Positions 1-10,952 of a stretch of DNA of 64,000 nt are shown here, piece by piece; the stretch's first letter is position 1, and the number at the start of each line of letters is the position of its first letter. Under the pieces are notes generated by a model, which was not told where the DNA came from, searched no databases, and saw nothing but the letters and a program-made list of their open reading frames with translations. Position numbers and translations under genes: made by a program. Source of the stretch: Ptiloglossa arizonensis (taxonomy: Eukaryota > Arthropoda > Insecta > Hymenoptera > Colletidae); assembly GCF_051014685.1 (NCBI RefSeq), contig NW_027478442.1, positions 1,178,001 to 1,242,000 of the forward strand, given 5' to 3'.

Positions 1-177
1 AGTATCAGACTTGCGAAAATTGTGATGGTTTCTCAAGCATTCCTTAACTTCAAACTCCCATATCTCGCGAACGGATTGACGAACTCGAGAATTTCCCGTT
101 GTATCTGAAAGCAGAAACTCGCCCGATTACAACGGTATGTGTATTTTCCCCTAGGCCATTGTAGTTATTGGTTTCTA
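1..177 (+). repeat. Reference satellite monomer (phase definition)
   Basis: This is the first monomer, used to define phase; its own length is 176 bp because it has the TATTTTCCCC form. Landmarks in order are AGTATCAG, TTGCGAAAA, TGATGGTTTCTCAA, CATTCCTTAACTTCAAACTC, TATCTCGCGAACGG, GACGAACTCGAG, the variable CATCTGAAAGCAGAAACTCG segment, CCCGATTACAACGG, a T/C run, CCTAGG, and TAGTTATTGGTTT. The next monomer opens at 177 with AGCGTCAG. The phase is arbitrary, because a tandem array has no intrinsic start. Confidence 0.95.
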
Positions 178-706
178 GCGTCAGAATTGCGAAAATTTTG
201 ATGGTTTCTCAACCATTCCTTAACTTCAAACTCCCATATCTCGCGAACGGAATGACGAACTCGAGAAATTCCTGTTGCATCTGAAAGTGGAAACTCGCCC
301 GATTACAAAGGTATGTGTATTTTTCCCCTAGGCCGTTGTAGTTATTGGTTTCGAGTATCAGACTTGGGAAAATCTTGATGGTTTCTCAAGCATTCCTTAA
401 CTTCAAACTCCCATATCTCGCGAACGGATTGACGAACTCGAGAAATTCCTGTTGCATCTGAAAGTGGAAACTCGCCCGATTACAACGGTGTGTGTACTTT
501 TCCCCTAGGCCATTCCAGTTATTGGTTTCGAGTATCAGAATTGCGATAATTTTGATGGTTTCTCAAGCATTCCTTAACTTCAAACTCCCATATCTCGCGA
601 ACGGTTTGACGAACTCGAGAATTTCCCGTTGCATCTGAAAGCAGAAACTCGCCCGATTACAACGGTATGTGTATTTTCCCCTAGGCCATTGTAGTTATTG
701 GTTTCT

Positions 707-1060
707 AGCGTCAGAATTGCGAAAATTTTGATGGTTTCTCAACCATTCCTTAACTTCGAAATCCCATATCTCGCGAACGGGATGACGAACTCGAGAATTT
801 CCTGTTGCATCTGAAACTGGAAACTCGCCCGATCACAAAGGTATGTGTATTTTTCCCCTAGGCCTTTGTAGTTATTGGTTTCGAGTATCAGACTTGCGAA
901 AATCTTGATGGTTTCTCAACCATTCCTTAACTTCGAACTCCCATATCTCGCGAACGGGATGACGAACTCGAGAATTTCCTGTTGCATCTGAAACTGGAAA
1001 CTCGCCCGACCACAAAGGTATGTGTATTTTTCCCCTAGGCCTTTGTAGTTATTGGTTTCT
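707..1060 (+). repeat. CGAAATCCC two-monomer cassette, copy 1 of 4
   Basis: Two 177-bp monomers. The first opens AGCGTCAG and carries the rare CTTCGAAATCCC segment (at 754) and GATCACAAAGG. The second opens AGTATCAG and carries AAAATCTTGATGG, CTTCGAACTCCC and GACCACAAAGG. The same ordered pair recurs at 1,766, 3,003 and 5,300, at spacings of 1,059, 1,237 and 2,297 bp (6, 7 and 13 monomers). Confidence 0.85.
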
Positions 1061-1765
1061 AGCATCAGAATTGCGAAAATTTTGATGGTTTCTCAAGCAT
1101 TCCTTAACTTCAAACTCCCATATCTCGCGAACGGATTGACGAACTCGAGAATTTCCCATTGCATCTGAAAGCAGAAACTCGCCCGATTACAACGGTATGT
1201 TTATTTTCCCCTAGGCCATTGTAGTTATTGGTTTCTAGCGTCAGAATTGCAAAAATTTTGATGGTTTCTCAACCATTCCTTAACTTCAAACTCCCATATC
1301 TCGCGAACGGATTGACGAACTCGAGAATTTCCCGTTGCATCTGAAAGCAGAAACTCGCCCGATTACAACGGTATGTGTATTTTCCCCTAGGCCATTGTAG
1401 TTATTGGTTTCTAGCATTAGAATTGCGAAAATTTTGATGGCTTCTCAAGCATTCCTTAACTTCAAACTCCCATATCTCGCGAACGGAATGACGAAGTCGA
1501 GAAATTCCTGTTGCATCTGAAAGTAGAGACTCGCACGATTACAATGGTGTGTGTACTTTTCCCCTAGGCCATTCCAGTTATTGGTTTCTAGCGTCAGAAT
1601 TGCGAAAATTTTGATGGTTTCTCAACCATTCCTTAACTTCAAACTCCCATATCTCGCGAACGGATTGACGAACTCGAGAATTTCCCGTTGTATCTGAAAG
1701 CAGAAACTCGCCCGATTACAACGGTATGTGTATTTTCCCCTAGGCCATTGTAGTTATTGGTTTCT

Positions 1766-2119
1766 AGCGTCAGAATTGCGAAAATTTTGATGGTTTCTCA
1801 ACCATTCCTTAACTTCGAAATCCCATATCTCCCGAACGGGATGACGAACTCGAGAATTTCCTGTTGCATCTGAAACTGGAAACTCGCCCGATCACAAAGG
1901 TATGTGTATTTTTCCCCTAGGCCTTTGTAGTTATTGGTTTCGAGTATCAGACTTGCGAAAATCTTGATGGTTTCTCAACCATTCCTTAACTTCGAACTCC
2001 CATATCTCGCGAACGGTATGACGAACTCGAGAATTTCCTGTTGCATCTGAAACTGGAAACTCGCCCGACCACAAAGGTATGTGTATTTTTCCCCTAGGCC
2101 TTTGTAGTTATTGGTTTCG
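1766..2119 (+). repeat. CGAAATCCC two-monomer cassette, copy 2 of 4
   Basis: The same ordered pair of variants as at 707, with CTTCGAAATCCC at 1,813. This copy reads CTCCCGAACGGG instead of CTCGCGAACGGG in its first monomer, which destroys the TCGCGA palindrome there. Confidence 0.85.
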
Positions 2120-2619
2120 AGCATCAGAATTGCGAAAATTTTGATGGTTTCTCAACCATTCCTTAACTTCAAACTGCCATATCTCGCGAACGGATTGACG
2201 AACTCGAAAATTTCCTATTGCATCTGAAAGCAGAAACTTGCCCGATTACAACGGTACGTGTATTTCTCCCCTAGGCCATTGTAGTTATTGGTTTCGTGTA
2301 TCAGACTTGCGATAATTTTGATGGTTTCTCAAGCATTCCTTAACTTCAAATTCCCATATCTCGCGAACGGATTGACGAACTCGAGAAATTCCTGTTGCAT
2401 CTGACAGCAGAAACTCGCCCGATTACAACGGTGTGAGTATTTTCCCCATAGGCCATTGTAGTTACTGGTTTCTAGCATCAGAATTGCGAAAATTTTGATG
2501 GTTTCTCAAGCATTCCTTAACTTCAAACTCCCATATCTCGCGCACGGATAGACGAACTCGAGAATTTCCCGTTGCATCTGAAAGCAGAAACTCGCCCGAT
2601 TACAACGGTATGTGTATTT

Positions 2620-3640
2620 TCCCCTAGGCCATTGTAGTTATTGGTTTCTAGCATCAGAATTGCGAAAATTTTGATGGCTTCTCAAGCATTCCTTAACTTC
2701 AAACTCCCATATCTCGCGAACGGATTGACGAACTCGAGAAATTACTGTTGCATCTGAAAGAAGAAACTCGCCCGGTTTCAACGGTATGTGCATTTTTGCC
2801 CTAGGCCATAGTAGTTATTGTTTTCGAGTATCAGACTTGCGAAAATTTTGATGGTTTCTCAAGCATTCCATAACTTCAAACTCCCATATCTCGCGAACGG
2901 ATTGACGAACTCGAGAATTTCCTATTGCATCTGAAAGCAGAAACTCGCCCGATTACAACGGTATGTGTATTTTCCCCTAGGCCATTGTAGTTATTGGTTT
3001 CTAGCGTCAGAATTGCGAAAATTTTGATGGTTTCTCAACCATTCCTTAACTTCGAAATCCCATATCTCGCGAACGGGATGACGAACTCGAGAATTTCCTG
3101 TTGCATCTGAAACTGGAAACTCGCCCGATCACAAAGGTATGTGTATTTTTCCCCTAGGCCTTTGTAGTTATTGGTTTCGAGTATCAGACTTGCGAAAATC
3201 TTGATGGTTTCTCAACCATTCCTTAACTTCGAACTCCCATATCTCGCGAACGGGATGACGAACTCGAGAATTTCCTGTTGCATCTGAAACTGGAAACTCG
3301 CCCGACCACAAAGGTATGTGTATTTTTCCCCTAGGCCTTTGTAGTTATTGGTTTCGAGCATCAGAATTGCGAAAATTTTGATGGTTTCTCAAGCATTCCT
3401 TAACTTCAACCTCCCACATCTCGCGAACGGATTGACGAACTCGAGAATTTCCCATTGCATCTGAAAGCAGAAACTCGCCCGATTACAACGGTATGTTTAT
3501 TTTCCCCTAGGCCATTGTAGTTATTGGTTTCTAGCGTCAGAATTGCGAAAATTTTGATGGTTTCTCAACCATTCCTTAACTTCAAACTCCCATATCTCGC
3601 GAACGGAATGACGAACTCGAGAAATTCCTGTTGCATCTGA
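2620..3640 (+). repeat. 1.02-kb block, first copy (repeated 2,297 bp downstream)
   Basis: Matches 4,917-5,937 with a constant offset of 2,297 bp (13 monomers). Shared rare markers are GAAAGAAGAAACTCGCCCGG, TGCATTTTTGCCC, TTATTGTTTTCGAG, CTTCGAAATCCC, CTTCAACCTCCCACATC and TATGTTTATTTTCCCC, in that order. The match ends where this copy reads GAAACTGGAAAC and the other GAAAGTGGAAAC. Only a handful of substitutions are visible, so the copying looks recent. Confidence 0.85.
3003..3356 (+). repeat. CGAAATCCC two-monomer cassette, copy 3 of 4
   Basis: CTTCGAAATCCC lies at 3,050, followed by GATCACAAAGG and then the AAAATCTTGATGG / GACCACAAAGG monomer. It sits inside the larger block 2,620-3,640 that is repeated at 4,917-5,937. 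Confidence 0.85.
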
Positions 3641-3865
3641 AACTGGAAACTCGCCCGATCACAAAGGTATGTGTATTTTTCCCCTAGGCCTTTGTAGTTA
3701 TTGGTTTCTAGCATCAGAATTGCGAAAATTTTGATGGTTTCTCAAGCATTCCTTAACTTCAATCTCCCATATCTCGGGAACGGTTTGACGAACTCGAGAA
3801 TTTCCCGTTGCATCTGAAAGCAGAAACTCGCCCGATTACAACGGTATGTGTATTTTCCCCGAGGC

Positions 3866-4664
3866 CATTGTAGTTATTGGTTTCTAGCGTCAGAATTGCG
3901 AAAATTTTGATGGTTTCTCAACCATTCCTTAATTTCGAACTCCCATATCTCGCGAACGGGATGTCGAACTCGAGAATTTCCTGTTGCATCTGAAACTGGA
4001 AACTCGCCCGATCACAAAGGTATGTGTATTTTTCCCCTAGGCCTTTGCAGTTATTGGTTTCTAGCATCAGAATTGCGAAAATTTTGATGGTTTCTCAAGC
4101 ATTCTTTAACTTCAAACTCCCATATCTCGCGAATGGATTGACGAACTCGAGAATTTCCCGTTGTATCTGAAAGCAGAAACTCGCCCGATTACAACGGTAT
4201 GTGTATTTTCCCCTAGGCCATTGTAGTTATTGGTTTCTAGCGTCAGAATTGCGAAAATTTTGATGGTTTCTCAACCATTCCTTAACTTCAAACTCCCATA
4301 TCTCGCGAACGGAATGACGAACTCGAGAAATTCCTGTTGCATCTGAAAGTGGAAACTCGCCCGATTACAAAGGTATGTGTATTTTTCCCCTAGGCCTTTG
4401 TAGTTATTGGTTTCGAGTATCAGACTTGCGAAAATCTTGATGGTTTCTTAACCATTCCTTAACTTCGAACTTCCATATCTCGCGAACGGGATGACGAACT
4501 CGAGAATTTCCTGTTGCATCTGAAACTGGAAACTCGCCCGATCACAGAGGTATGTGTATTTTTCCCCTAGGCCTTTGTAGTTATTGGTTTCTAGCATCAG
4601 AATTGCGAAAATTTTGATGGTTCCTCAAGCATTCCTTAACTTCAAGCTCCCATATCTCGCGAAC
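3866..4664 (+). repeat. 799-bp block, source-type copy of the island at 18,539-19,337
   Basis: Matches 18,539-19,337 at a constant offset of 14,673 bp. Shared rare states are GGGATGTCGAACTCG (3,958), ATTCTTTAACTTC, CGCGAATGGATTG (4,128) and GGTTTCTTAACC. I count about seven differences by eye in 799 bp. The CGCGAATGGATTG monomer also recurs at 7,307 (+3,179 bp), inside domain A. Confidence 0.85.
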
Positions 4665-4916
4665 GGAATGACGAACTCGAGAAATTCCTGTTGCATCTGA
4701 AAGTGGAAACTCGCACGATTACAACGCTGTGTGTACTTTTCCCCTAGGCCATTCCAGTTATTGGTTTCGAGTATCAGAATTGCGAAAATTTTGATGGTTT
4801 CTCAACCATTCCTTAACTTCAAACTGCCATATCTCGCGAACGGATTGAAGAACTCGAAAATTTCCTATTGCATCTGAAAGCAGAAACTTGCCCGATTACA
4901 ACGGTACGTGTATTTC

Positions 4917-5937
4917 TCCCCTAGGCCATTGTAGTTATTGGTTTCTAGCATCAGAATTGCGAAAATTTTGATGGTTTCTCAAGCATTCCTTAACTTCAAA
5001 CTCCCATATCTCGCGAACGGATTGACGAACTCGAGAAATTACTGTTGCATCTGAAAGAAGAAACTCGCCCGGTTTGAACGGTATGTGCATTTTTGCCCTA
5101 GGCCATAGTAGTTATTGTTTTCGAGTATCAGACTTGCGAAAATTTTGATGGTTTCTCAAGCATTCCATAACTTCAAACTCCCATATCTCGGGAACGGTTT
5201 GACGAACTCGAGAATTTCCTATTGCATCTGAAAGCAGAAACTCGCCCGATTACAACGGTATGTGTATTTTCCCCTAGGCCATTGTAGTTATTGGTTTCTA
5301 GCGTCAGAATTGCGAAAATTTTGATGGTTTCTCAACCATTCCTTAACTTCGAAATCCCATATCTCGCGAACGGGATGACGAACTCGAGAATTTCCTGTTG
5401 CATCTGAAACTGGAAACTCGCCCGACCACAAAGGTATGTGTATTTTTCCCCTAGGCCTTTGTAGTTATTGGTTTCGAGTATCAGACTTGCGAAAATCTTG
5501 ATGGTTTCTCAACCATTCCTTAACTTCGAACTCCCATATCTCGCGAACGGGATGACGAACTCGAGAATTTCCTGTTGCATCTGAAACTGGAAACTCGCCC
5601 GACCACAAAGGTATGTGTATTTTTCCCCTAGGCCTTTGTAGTTATTGGTTTCGAGCATCAGAATTGCGAAAATTTTGATGGTTTCTCAAGCATTCCTTAA
5701 CTTCAACCTCCCACATCTCGCGAACGGATTGACGAACTCGAGAATTTCCCATTGCATCTGAAAGCAGAAACTCGCCCGATTACAACGGTATGTTTATTTT
5801 CCCCTAGGCCATTGTAGTTATTGGTTTCTAGCGTCAGAATTGCGAAAATTTTGATGGTTTCTCAACCATTCCTTAACTTCAAACTCCCATATCTCGCGAA
5901 CGGAATGACGAACTCGAGAAATTCCTGTTGCATCTGA
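4917..5937 (+). repeat. 1.02-kb block, second copy (of 2,620-3,640)
   Basis: Same order of rare variants as 2,620-3,640 at +2,297 bp. Differences include CGGTTTGAACGG for CGGTTTCAACGG, and TCGGGAACGGTTTGACG for TCGCGAACGGATTGACG. The intervening 3,641-4,916 is ordinary domain A satellite, part of which is copied to 18,539-19,337. Confidence 0.85.
5300..5653 (+). repeat. CGAAATCCC two-monomer cassette, copy 4 of 4
   Basis: CTTCGAAATCCC lies at 5,347. Here both monomers read GACCACAAAGG, whereas the other copies have GATCACAAAGG in the first. This is the copy carried along in the 2,297-bp block duplication. Confidence 0.85.
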
Positions 5938-6356
5938 AAGTGGAAACTCGCACGATTACAACGGTGTGTGTACTTTTCCCCTAGGCCATTCCAGTTATTG
6001 GTTTCGAGTATCAGAATTGCGATAATTTTGATGGTTTCTCAAGCATTCCTTAACTTCAAACTCCCATATCTCGCGAACGGATTGACGAACTCGAGAAATT
6101 CCTGTTGCATCTGACAGCAGAAACTCGCCCGATGACAACGGTGTGTGTTTTTTCCCCTAGGCCATTGTAGTTATTGGTTTCTAGCATCAGAATTGCGAAA
6201 ATTTTGATGGTTTCTCAAGCATTCCTTAACTTCAAACTCGCATATCTCGCGAACGGTTTGGCGAACTCTAGAATTTCCCGTTGCATCTGAAAGCAGAGAC
6301 TCGCCCGATTACAACGGTATGTGTATTTCCCCTAGGCCATTGTAGTTATTGGTTTC

Positions 6357-6780
6357 TAGCGTCAGAATTTCGAAAATTTTGATGGTTTCTCAACCATTGC
6401 TTAACTTCAAACTCCCATATCTCGCGAACGGAATGACGAACTCGAGAAATTCCTGTTGCATCTGAAAGTGGAAACTCGCCCGATTACAAAGGTATGTGTA
6501 TTGTTCCACTAGGCCTTTGTAGTTATTGGTTTCGAGTATCAGACTTGCGAAAATCTTGATGGTTTCTCAACCATTCCTTAACTTCGAGCTCCCATATCTC
6601 GCGAACGGGATGACGAACTCCAGAATTTCCTGTTGCATCTGAAACTGGAAACTCGCCCGATCACAAAGGTATGTGTACTTTTCCCCTAGGCCATTCCAGT
6701 TATTGGTTTCGAGTATCAGAATTGCGAAAATTTTGATGGTTTCTCAACCATTCCTTAACTTCACACTCCCATGTCTCGCG
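6357..6780 (+). repeat. CACTAGG cassette, copy 1 of 4
   Basis: TTGTTCCACTAGG at 6,501 replaces the usual TTTTTCCCCTAGG and destroys the CCTAGG palindrome. It is followed by CTTCGAGCTCCC, GATCACAAAGG, TGTGTACTTTTCCCC and CTTCACACTCCC. The same series recurs with its CACTAGG marker near 8,445, 9,681 and 11,096. Spacings are 1,944, 1,236 and 1,415 bp. Confidence 0.8.
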
Positions 6781-8300
6781 AACGGAATGACGACCTCGAG
6801 AATTTCCTATTACATCTGAAACTGGAAACTCGCCCGATCACAAAGGTATGTGTATTTTTCCCCTAGGCCATTGTAGTTATTGGTTTCTAGCATCAGAATT
6901 GCGAAAATTTTGATGGTTTCTCAAGCATTCCTTAACTTCAAACTCCCATATCTCGCGAACGGATTGACGAACTCGAGAATTTCCCATTGCATCTGAAAGC
7001 AGAAACTCGCCCGATTACAACGGTATGTGTATTTTCCCCTAGGCCATTGTAGTTATTGGTTTCTAGCGTCAGAATTGCGAAAATTTTGATGGTTTCTCAA
7101 CCATTCCTTAATTTCGAACTCCCATATCTCGCGAACGGGATGGCGAACTCGAGAATTTCCTGTTGCATCTGAAACTGGAAACTCGCCCGATCACAAAGGT
7201 ATGTGTATTTTTCCCCTAGGCCTTTGTAGTTATTGGTTTCTAGCATCAGAATTGCGAAAATTTTGATGGTTTCTCAAGCATTCTTTAACTTCAAACTCCC
7301 ATATCTCGCGAATGGATTGACGAACTCGAGAATTTCCCGTTGTATCTGAAAGCAGAAACTCGCCCGATTACAACGGTATGTGTATTTTCCCCTAGGCCAT
7401 TGTAGTTATTGGTTTCTAGCATCAGAATTGCGAAAATTTTGATGGTTTCTCAACCATTCCTTAATTTCGAACTCCCATATCTCGCGAACGGGATGACGAA
7501 CTCGAGAATTTCTTGTTGCATCTGAAACTAGAAACACGCCCGATCACAAAGGTATGTGTATCTTTCCCCTGGGCCTTTGTAGTTATTGGTTTCTAGCATC
7601 AGAATTGCGAGAATTTTGATGGTTTCTCAAGCATTCCTTAACTTCAAACTCCCATATCTCGCGAACGGGATGACGAACTCGAGAATTTCCTGTTGCATCT
7701 GAAACTGGAAACACGCCCGATCACAAAGGTATGTGTATTTTTCCCCTAGGCCTTTGTAGTTATTGGTTTCTAGAATCAGAATTGCGAAAATTTTGATGGT
7801 TTCTCAAGCATTCCTTAACTTCAAACTCCCATATCTCGCGAACGGATTGAGGAACTCGAGAAATTCCTGTTGCATCTGAAAGTGGAAACTCGCACGATTA
7901 CAACGGTGTGTGTACTTTTCCCCTAGGCCATTCCAGTTATTGGTTTCGAATATCAGAATTGCGATAATTTTGATGGTTTCTCAAGCATTCCTTAACTTCA
8001 AACTCCCATATCTCGCGAACGGATTGAGGAACTCGAGAAATTCCTGTTGCGTCTGAAACTGGAAACTCGCCCGATCACAAAGGTATGTGTATTTTTCCCC
8101 TAGGCCTTTGTAGTTATTGGTTTCTAGCATCAGAATTGCGAAAATTTTGATGGTTTCTCAAGCATTCCTTAACTTCAAACTCCCATATCTCGCGAACGGA
8201 TTGACGAACTCGAGAATTTCCCGTTGTATCTGAAAGCAGAAACTCGCCCGATTACAACTGTATGTGTATTTTCCCCTAGGCCATTGTAGTTATTGGTTTC

Positions 8301-8722
8301 TAGCGTCAGAATTGCGAAAATTTTGATGGTTTCTCAACCATTCCTTAACTTCAAACTCCCATATCTCGCGAACGGAATGACGAACTCGAGAAATTCCTGT
8401 TGCATCTGAAAGTGGAAACTCGCCCGATTACAAAGGTATGTGTATTGTTCCACTAGGCCTTTGTAGTTATTGGTTTCGAGTATCAGACTTGCGAAAATCT
8501 TGATGGTTTCTCAACCATTCCTTAACTTCGAGCTCCCATATCTCGCGAACGGGATGACGAACTCGAGAATTTCCTGTTGCATCTGAAACTGGAAACTCGC
8601 CCGATCACAAAGGTATGTGTACTTTTCCCCTAGGCCATTCCAGTTATTGGTTTCGAGTATCAGAATTGCGAAAATTTTGATGGTTTCTCAACCATTCCTT
8701 AACTTCACACTCCCATATCTCG
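8301..8722 (+). repeat. CACTAGG cassette, copy 2 of 4
   Basis: TTGTTCCACTAGG at 8,445, same downstream order as at 6,357 (CTTCGAGCTCCC, GATCACAAAGG, GTGTACTTTTCCCC, CTTCACACTCCC). After CTTCACACTCCC it switches to ATATCTCGCGAACGGATTG, whereas copies 1, 3 and 4 have ATGTCTCGCGAACGGAATG. Confidence 0.8.
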
Positions 8723-9537
8723 CGAACGGATTGACGAACTCGAGAATTTCCCGTTGTATCTGAAAGCAGAAACTCGCCCGATTACAACGGTATGTGTATT
8801 TTCCCCTAGGCCATTGTAGTTATTGGTTTCTAGCGTCAGAATTGCGAAAATTTTGATGGTTTCTCAACCATTCCTTAACTTCAAACTCCCATATCTCGCG
8901 AACGGAATGACGAACTCGAGAAATTCCTGTTGCATCTGAAAGTGGAAACTCGCCCGATTACAAAGGTATGTGTATTTTTCCCCTAGGCCGTTGTAGTTAT
9001 TGGTTTGGAGTATCAGACTTGGGAAAATCTTGATGGTTTCTCAAGCATTCCTTAACTTCAAACTCCCATATCTCGCGAACGGATTGACGAACTCGAGAAA
9101 TTCCTGTTGCATCTGAAAGTGGAAACTCGCACGATTACAACGGTGTGTGTACTTTTCCCCTAGGCCATTCCAGTTATTGGTTTCGAGTATCAGAATTGCG
9201 ATAATTTTGATGGTTTCTCAAGCATTCCTTAACTTCAAACTCCCATATCTCGCGAACGGATTGACGAACTCGAGAAATTCCTGTTGCATCTGACAGCAGA
9301 AACTCGACCGATTCCAACGGTATGTGTATTTTCCCCTAGGCCATTGTAGTTATTGGTTTCTAGCACCAGAATTGCGAAAATTTTGATGGTTTCTCAAGCA
9401 TTCCTTAACTTCAAACTCCCATATCTCGCGAACGGATTGACGAACTCGAGAATTTCCCGTTGTATCTGAAAGCAGAAACTCGCCCGATTACAACTGTATG
9501 TGTATTTTCCCCTAGGCCATTGTAGTTATTGGTTTCT

Positions 9538-10952
9538 AGCGTCAGAATTGCGAAAATTTTGATGGTTTCTCAACCATTCCTTAACTTCAAACTCCCATAT
9601 CTCGCGAACGGAATGACGAACTCGAGAAATTCCTGTTGCATCTGAAAGTGGAAACTCGCCCGATTACAAAGGTATGTGTATTTTTCCACTAGGCCTTTGT
9701 AGTTATTGGTTTCGAGTATCAGACTTGCGAAAATCTTGATGGTTTCTCAACCATTCCTTAACTTCGAGCTCCCATATCTCGCGAACGGGATGACGAACTC
9801 GAGAATTTCCTGTTGCATCTGAAACTGGAAACTCGCCCGATCACAAAGGTATGTGTACTTTTCCCTAGGCCATTCCAGTTATTGGTTTCGAGTATCAGAA
9901 TTGCGAAAATTTTGATGGTTTCTCAACCATTCCTTAACTTCACACTCCCATGTCTCGCGAACGGAATGACGAACTCGAGAAATTCCTGTTGCATCTGAAA
10001 GTGGAAACTCGCCCGATTACAAAGGTATGTGCATCTTTCCCCTAGGCCTTTGTAGTTATTGGTTTCTAGTATCAGACTTGCGAAAATTTTGAAGGTTTCT
10101 CAAGCATTCCTTAACTTCAAACTCCCATATCTCGCGAACGGATTGACGAACTCGAGAAATTACTGTCGCATCTGAAAGCAGAAACTCGCCCGGGTTCAAC
10201 GGTATGTGCATTTTTGCCCTAGGCCACAGTAGTTATTGGTTTCGAGTATCAGACTTGCGAAAGTTTTGATGGTTTCTCAAGCATTCCATAACTTCAAACT
10301 CCCATATCTCGCGAACGGATTGACGAACTCGAGAAATTCCTGTTGCACCTGAAATCAGAATCTCGCCCGATTACAACGGTATGTGTATTTTTCCCCTAGG
10401 CCATTGTAGTTATTGGTTTCGAGTATCAGGCTTGCGAAAATTTTGTTGGTTTCTCAACCATTCCTTAACTTCAAACTACCATATCTCGCGAACGGATTGC
10501 CGAACTCGAGAATTTCCTATTGCATCTGAAAGCAGAAACTCGCCCGAATACAACGGAGTGTGTATTTTTCCCCTAGGCCATTGTAGTTATTGGTTTCGAG
10601 TATCAGACTTGCGATAATTTTGATGGTTTCTCAAGCATTCCTTAACTTCAAACTCCCATATCTCGCGAACGGATTGACGAACTCGAGAAATTCCTGTTGC
10701 ATCTGACAGCAGAAACTCGCCCGATTACAACGGTGTGTGTATTTTTCCCCTAGGCCATTCTAGTTATTGGTTTCGAGTATCTGACTTGCGAAAATTTTGA
10801 TGGTTTCTCAAGCACTCCATAACTTCAAACTCCCATATCTCGCGAACGGATTGACGAACTCGAGAAATTCCTGTTGCATCTGAAAGCAGAAACTCGCCCG
10901 ATTACAACGGTATGTGTATTTTTCACCCAGGCCATTGTAGTTATTGGTTTCT
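9538..10952 (+). repeat. Domain B: 8-mer higher-order repeat, copy 1 (1,415 bp)
   Basis: Eight monomers from AGCGTCAG at 9,538 to the AGCATCAG at 10,953. Markers in order are CCACTAGG (copy 3 of that cassette), CTTCGAGCTCCC, CTTCACACTCCCATG, TGCATCTTTCCCC, TTTTGAAGG, TTACTGTCGCATC, GCCCGGGTTCAACGG, TGCACCTGAAATCAGAATC, TTTTGTTGG, GGATTGCCGAACTCG, GAATACAACGGAG and TTTTTCACCCAGG. One C is missing at about 9,863, so this copy is 1 bp shorter than the next. Otherwise it looks the same as copy 2. Confidence 0.9.

Larger units (their letters stand above)
1..9537 (+). repeat. Domain A: left satellite domain, mixed short-range repeats
   Basis: About 54 monomers with no dominant higher-order unit. 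Monomers opening with TTTCTAG-C(A/G)TCAG and with TTTCGAG-TATCAG interleave, and many carry the GATCACAAAGG or GACCACAAAGG variant after GAAACTGGAAAC. By 9,891 the phase has lost 22 bases relative to 56 x 177, so roughly 40% of units here are 176 bp, usually through one fewer T before CCCC. The TAGTTGTTATTTGA variant common after 13.5 kb was not seen here. Repeated cassettes are listed separately. No gene or other element is present. Confidence 0.85.

Noticed and set aside
81..100. Short resemblance of the CTCGAGAAATTCC region to my recollection of a plant (soybean) centromeric satellite
   Set aside because: The similarity is confined to about 20 bases around a CTCGAG palindrome and rests on memory. 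It is too short to assign a family or a host.
81..105. Heat-shock or other transcription-factor elements in GAGAAATTCC
   Set aside because: The GAA and TTC halves are one base too close for a heat-shock element, and nothing else suggests a promoter.
341..360. tRNA-like internal promoter B box in GGTTTCGAGTATC
   Set aside because: About 8 of 11 positions fit the B-box consensus, there is no matching A box upstream and no cloverleaf, and a large share of monomers read TTTCTAG instead.
645..668. CENP-B-box-like match in CGCCCGATTACAACGGTA (reverse strand, 7 of 9 core bases)
   Set aside because: The last two core bases do not fit, many monomers have AAAGG or AATGG instead, and a 7 of 9 match somewhere on either strand of a 177-bp unit is expected by chance about every second random sequence.
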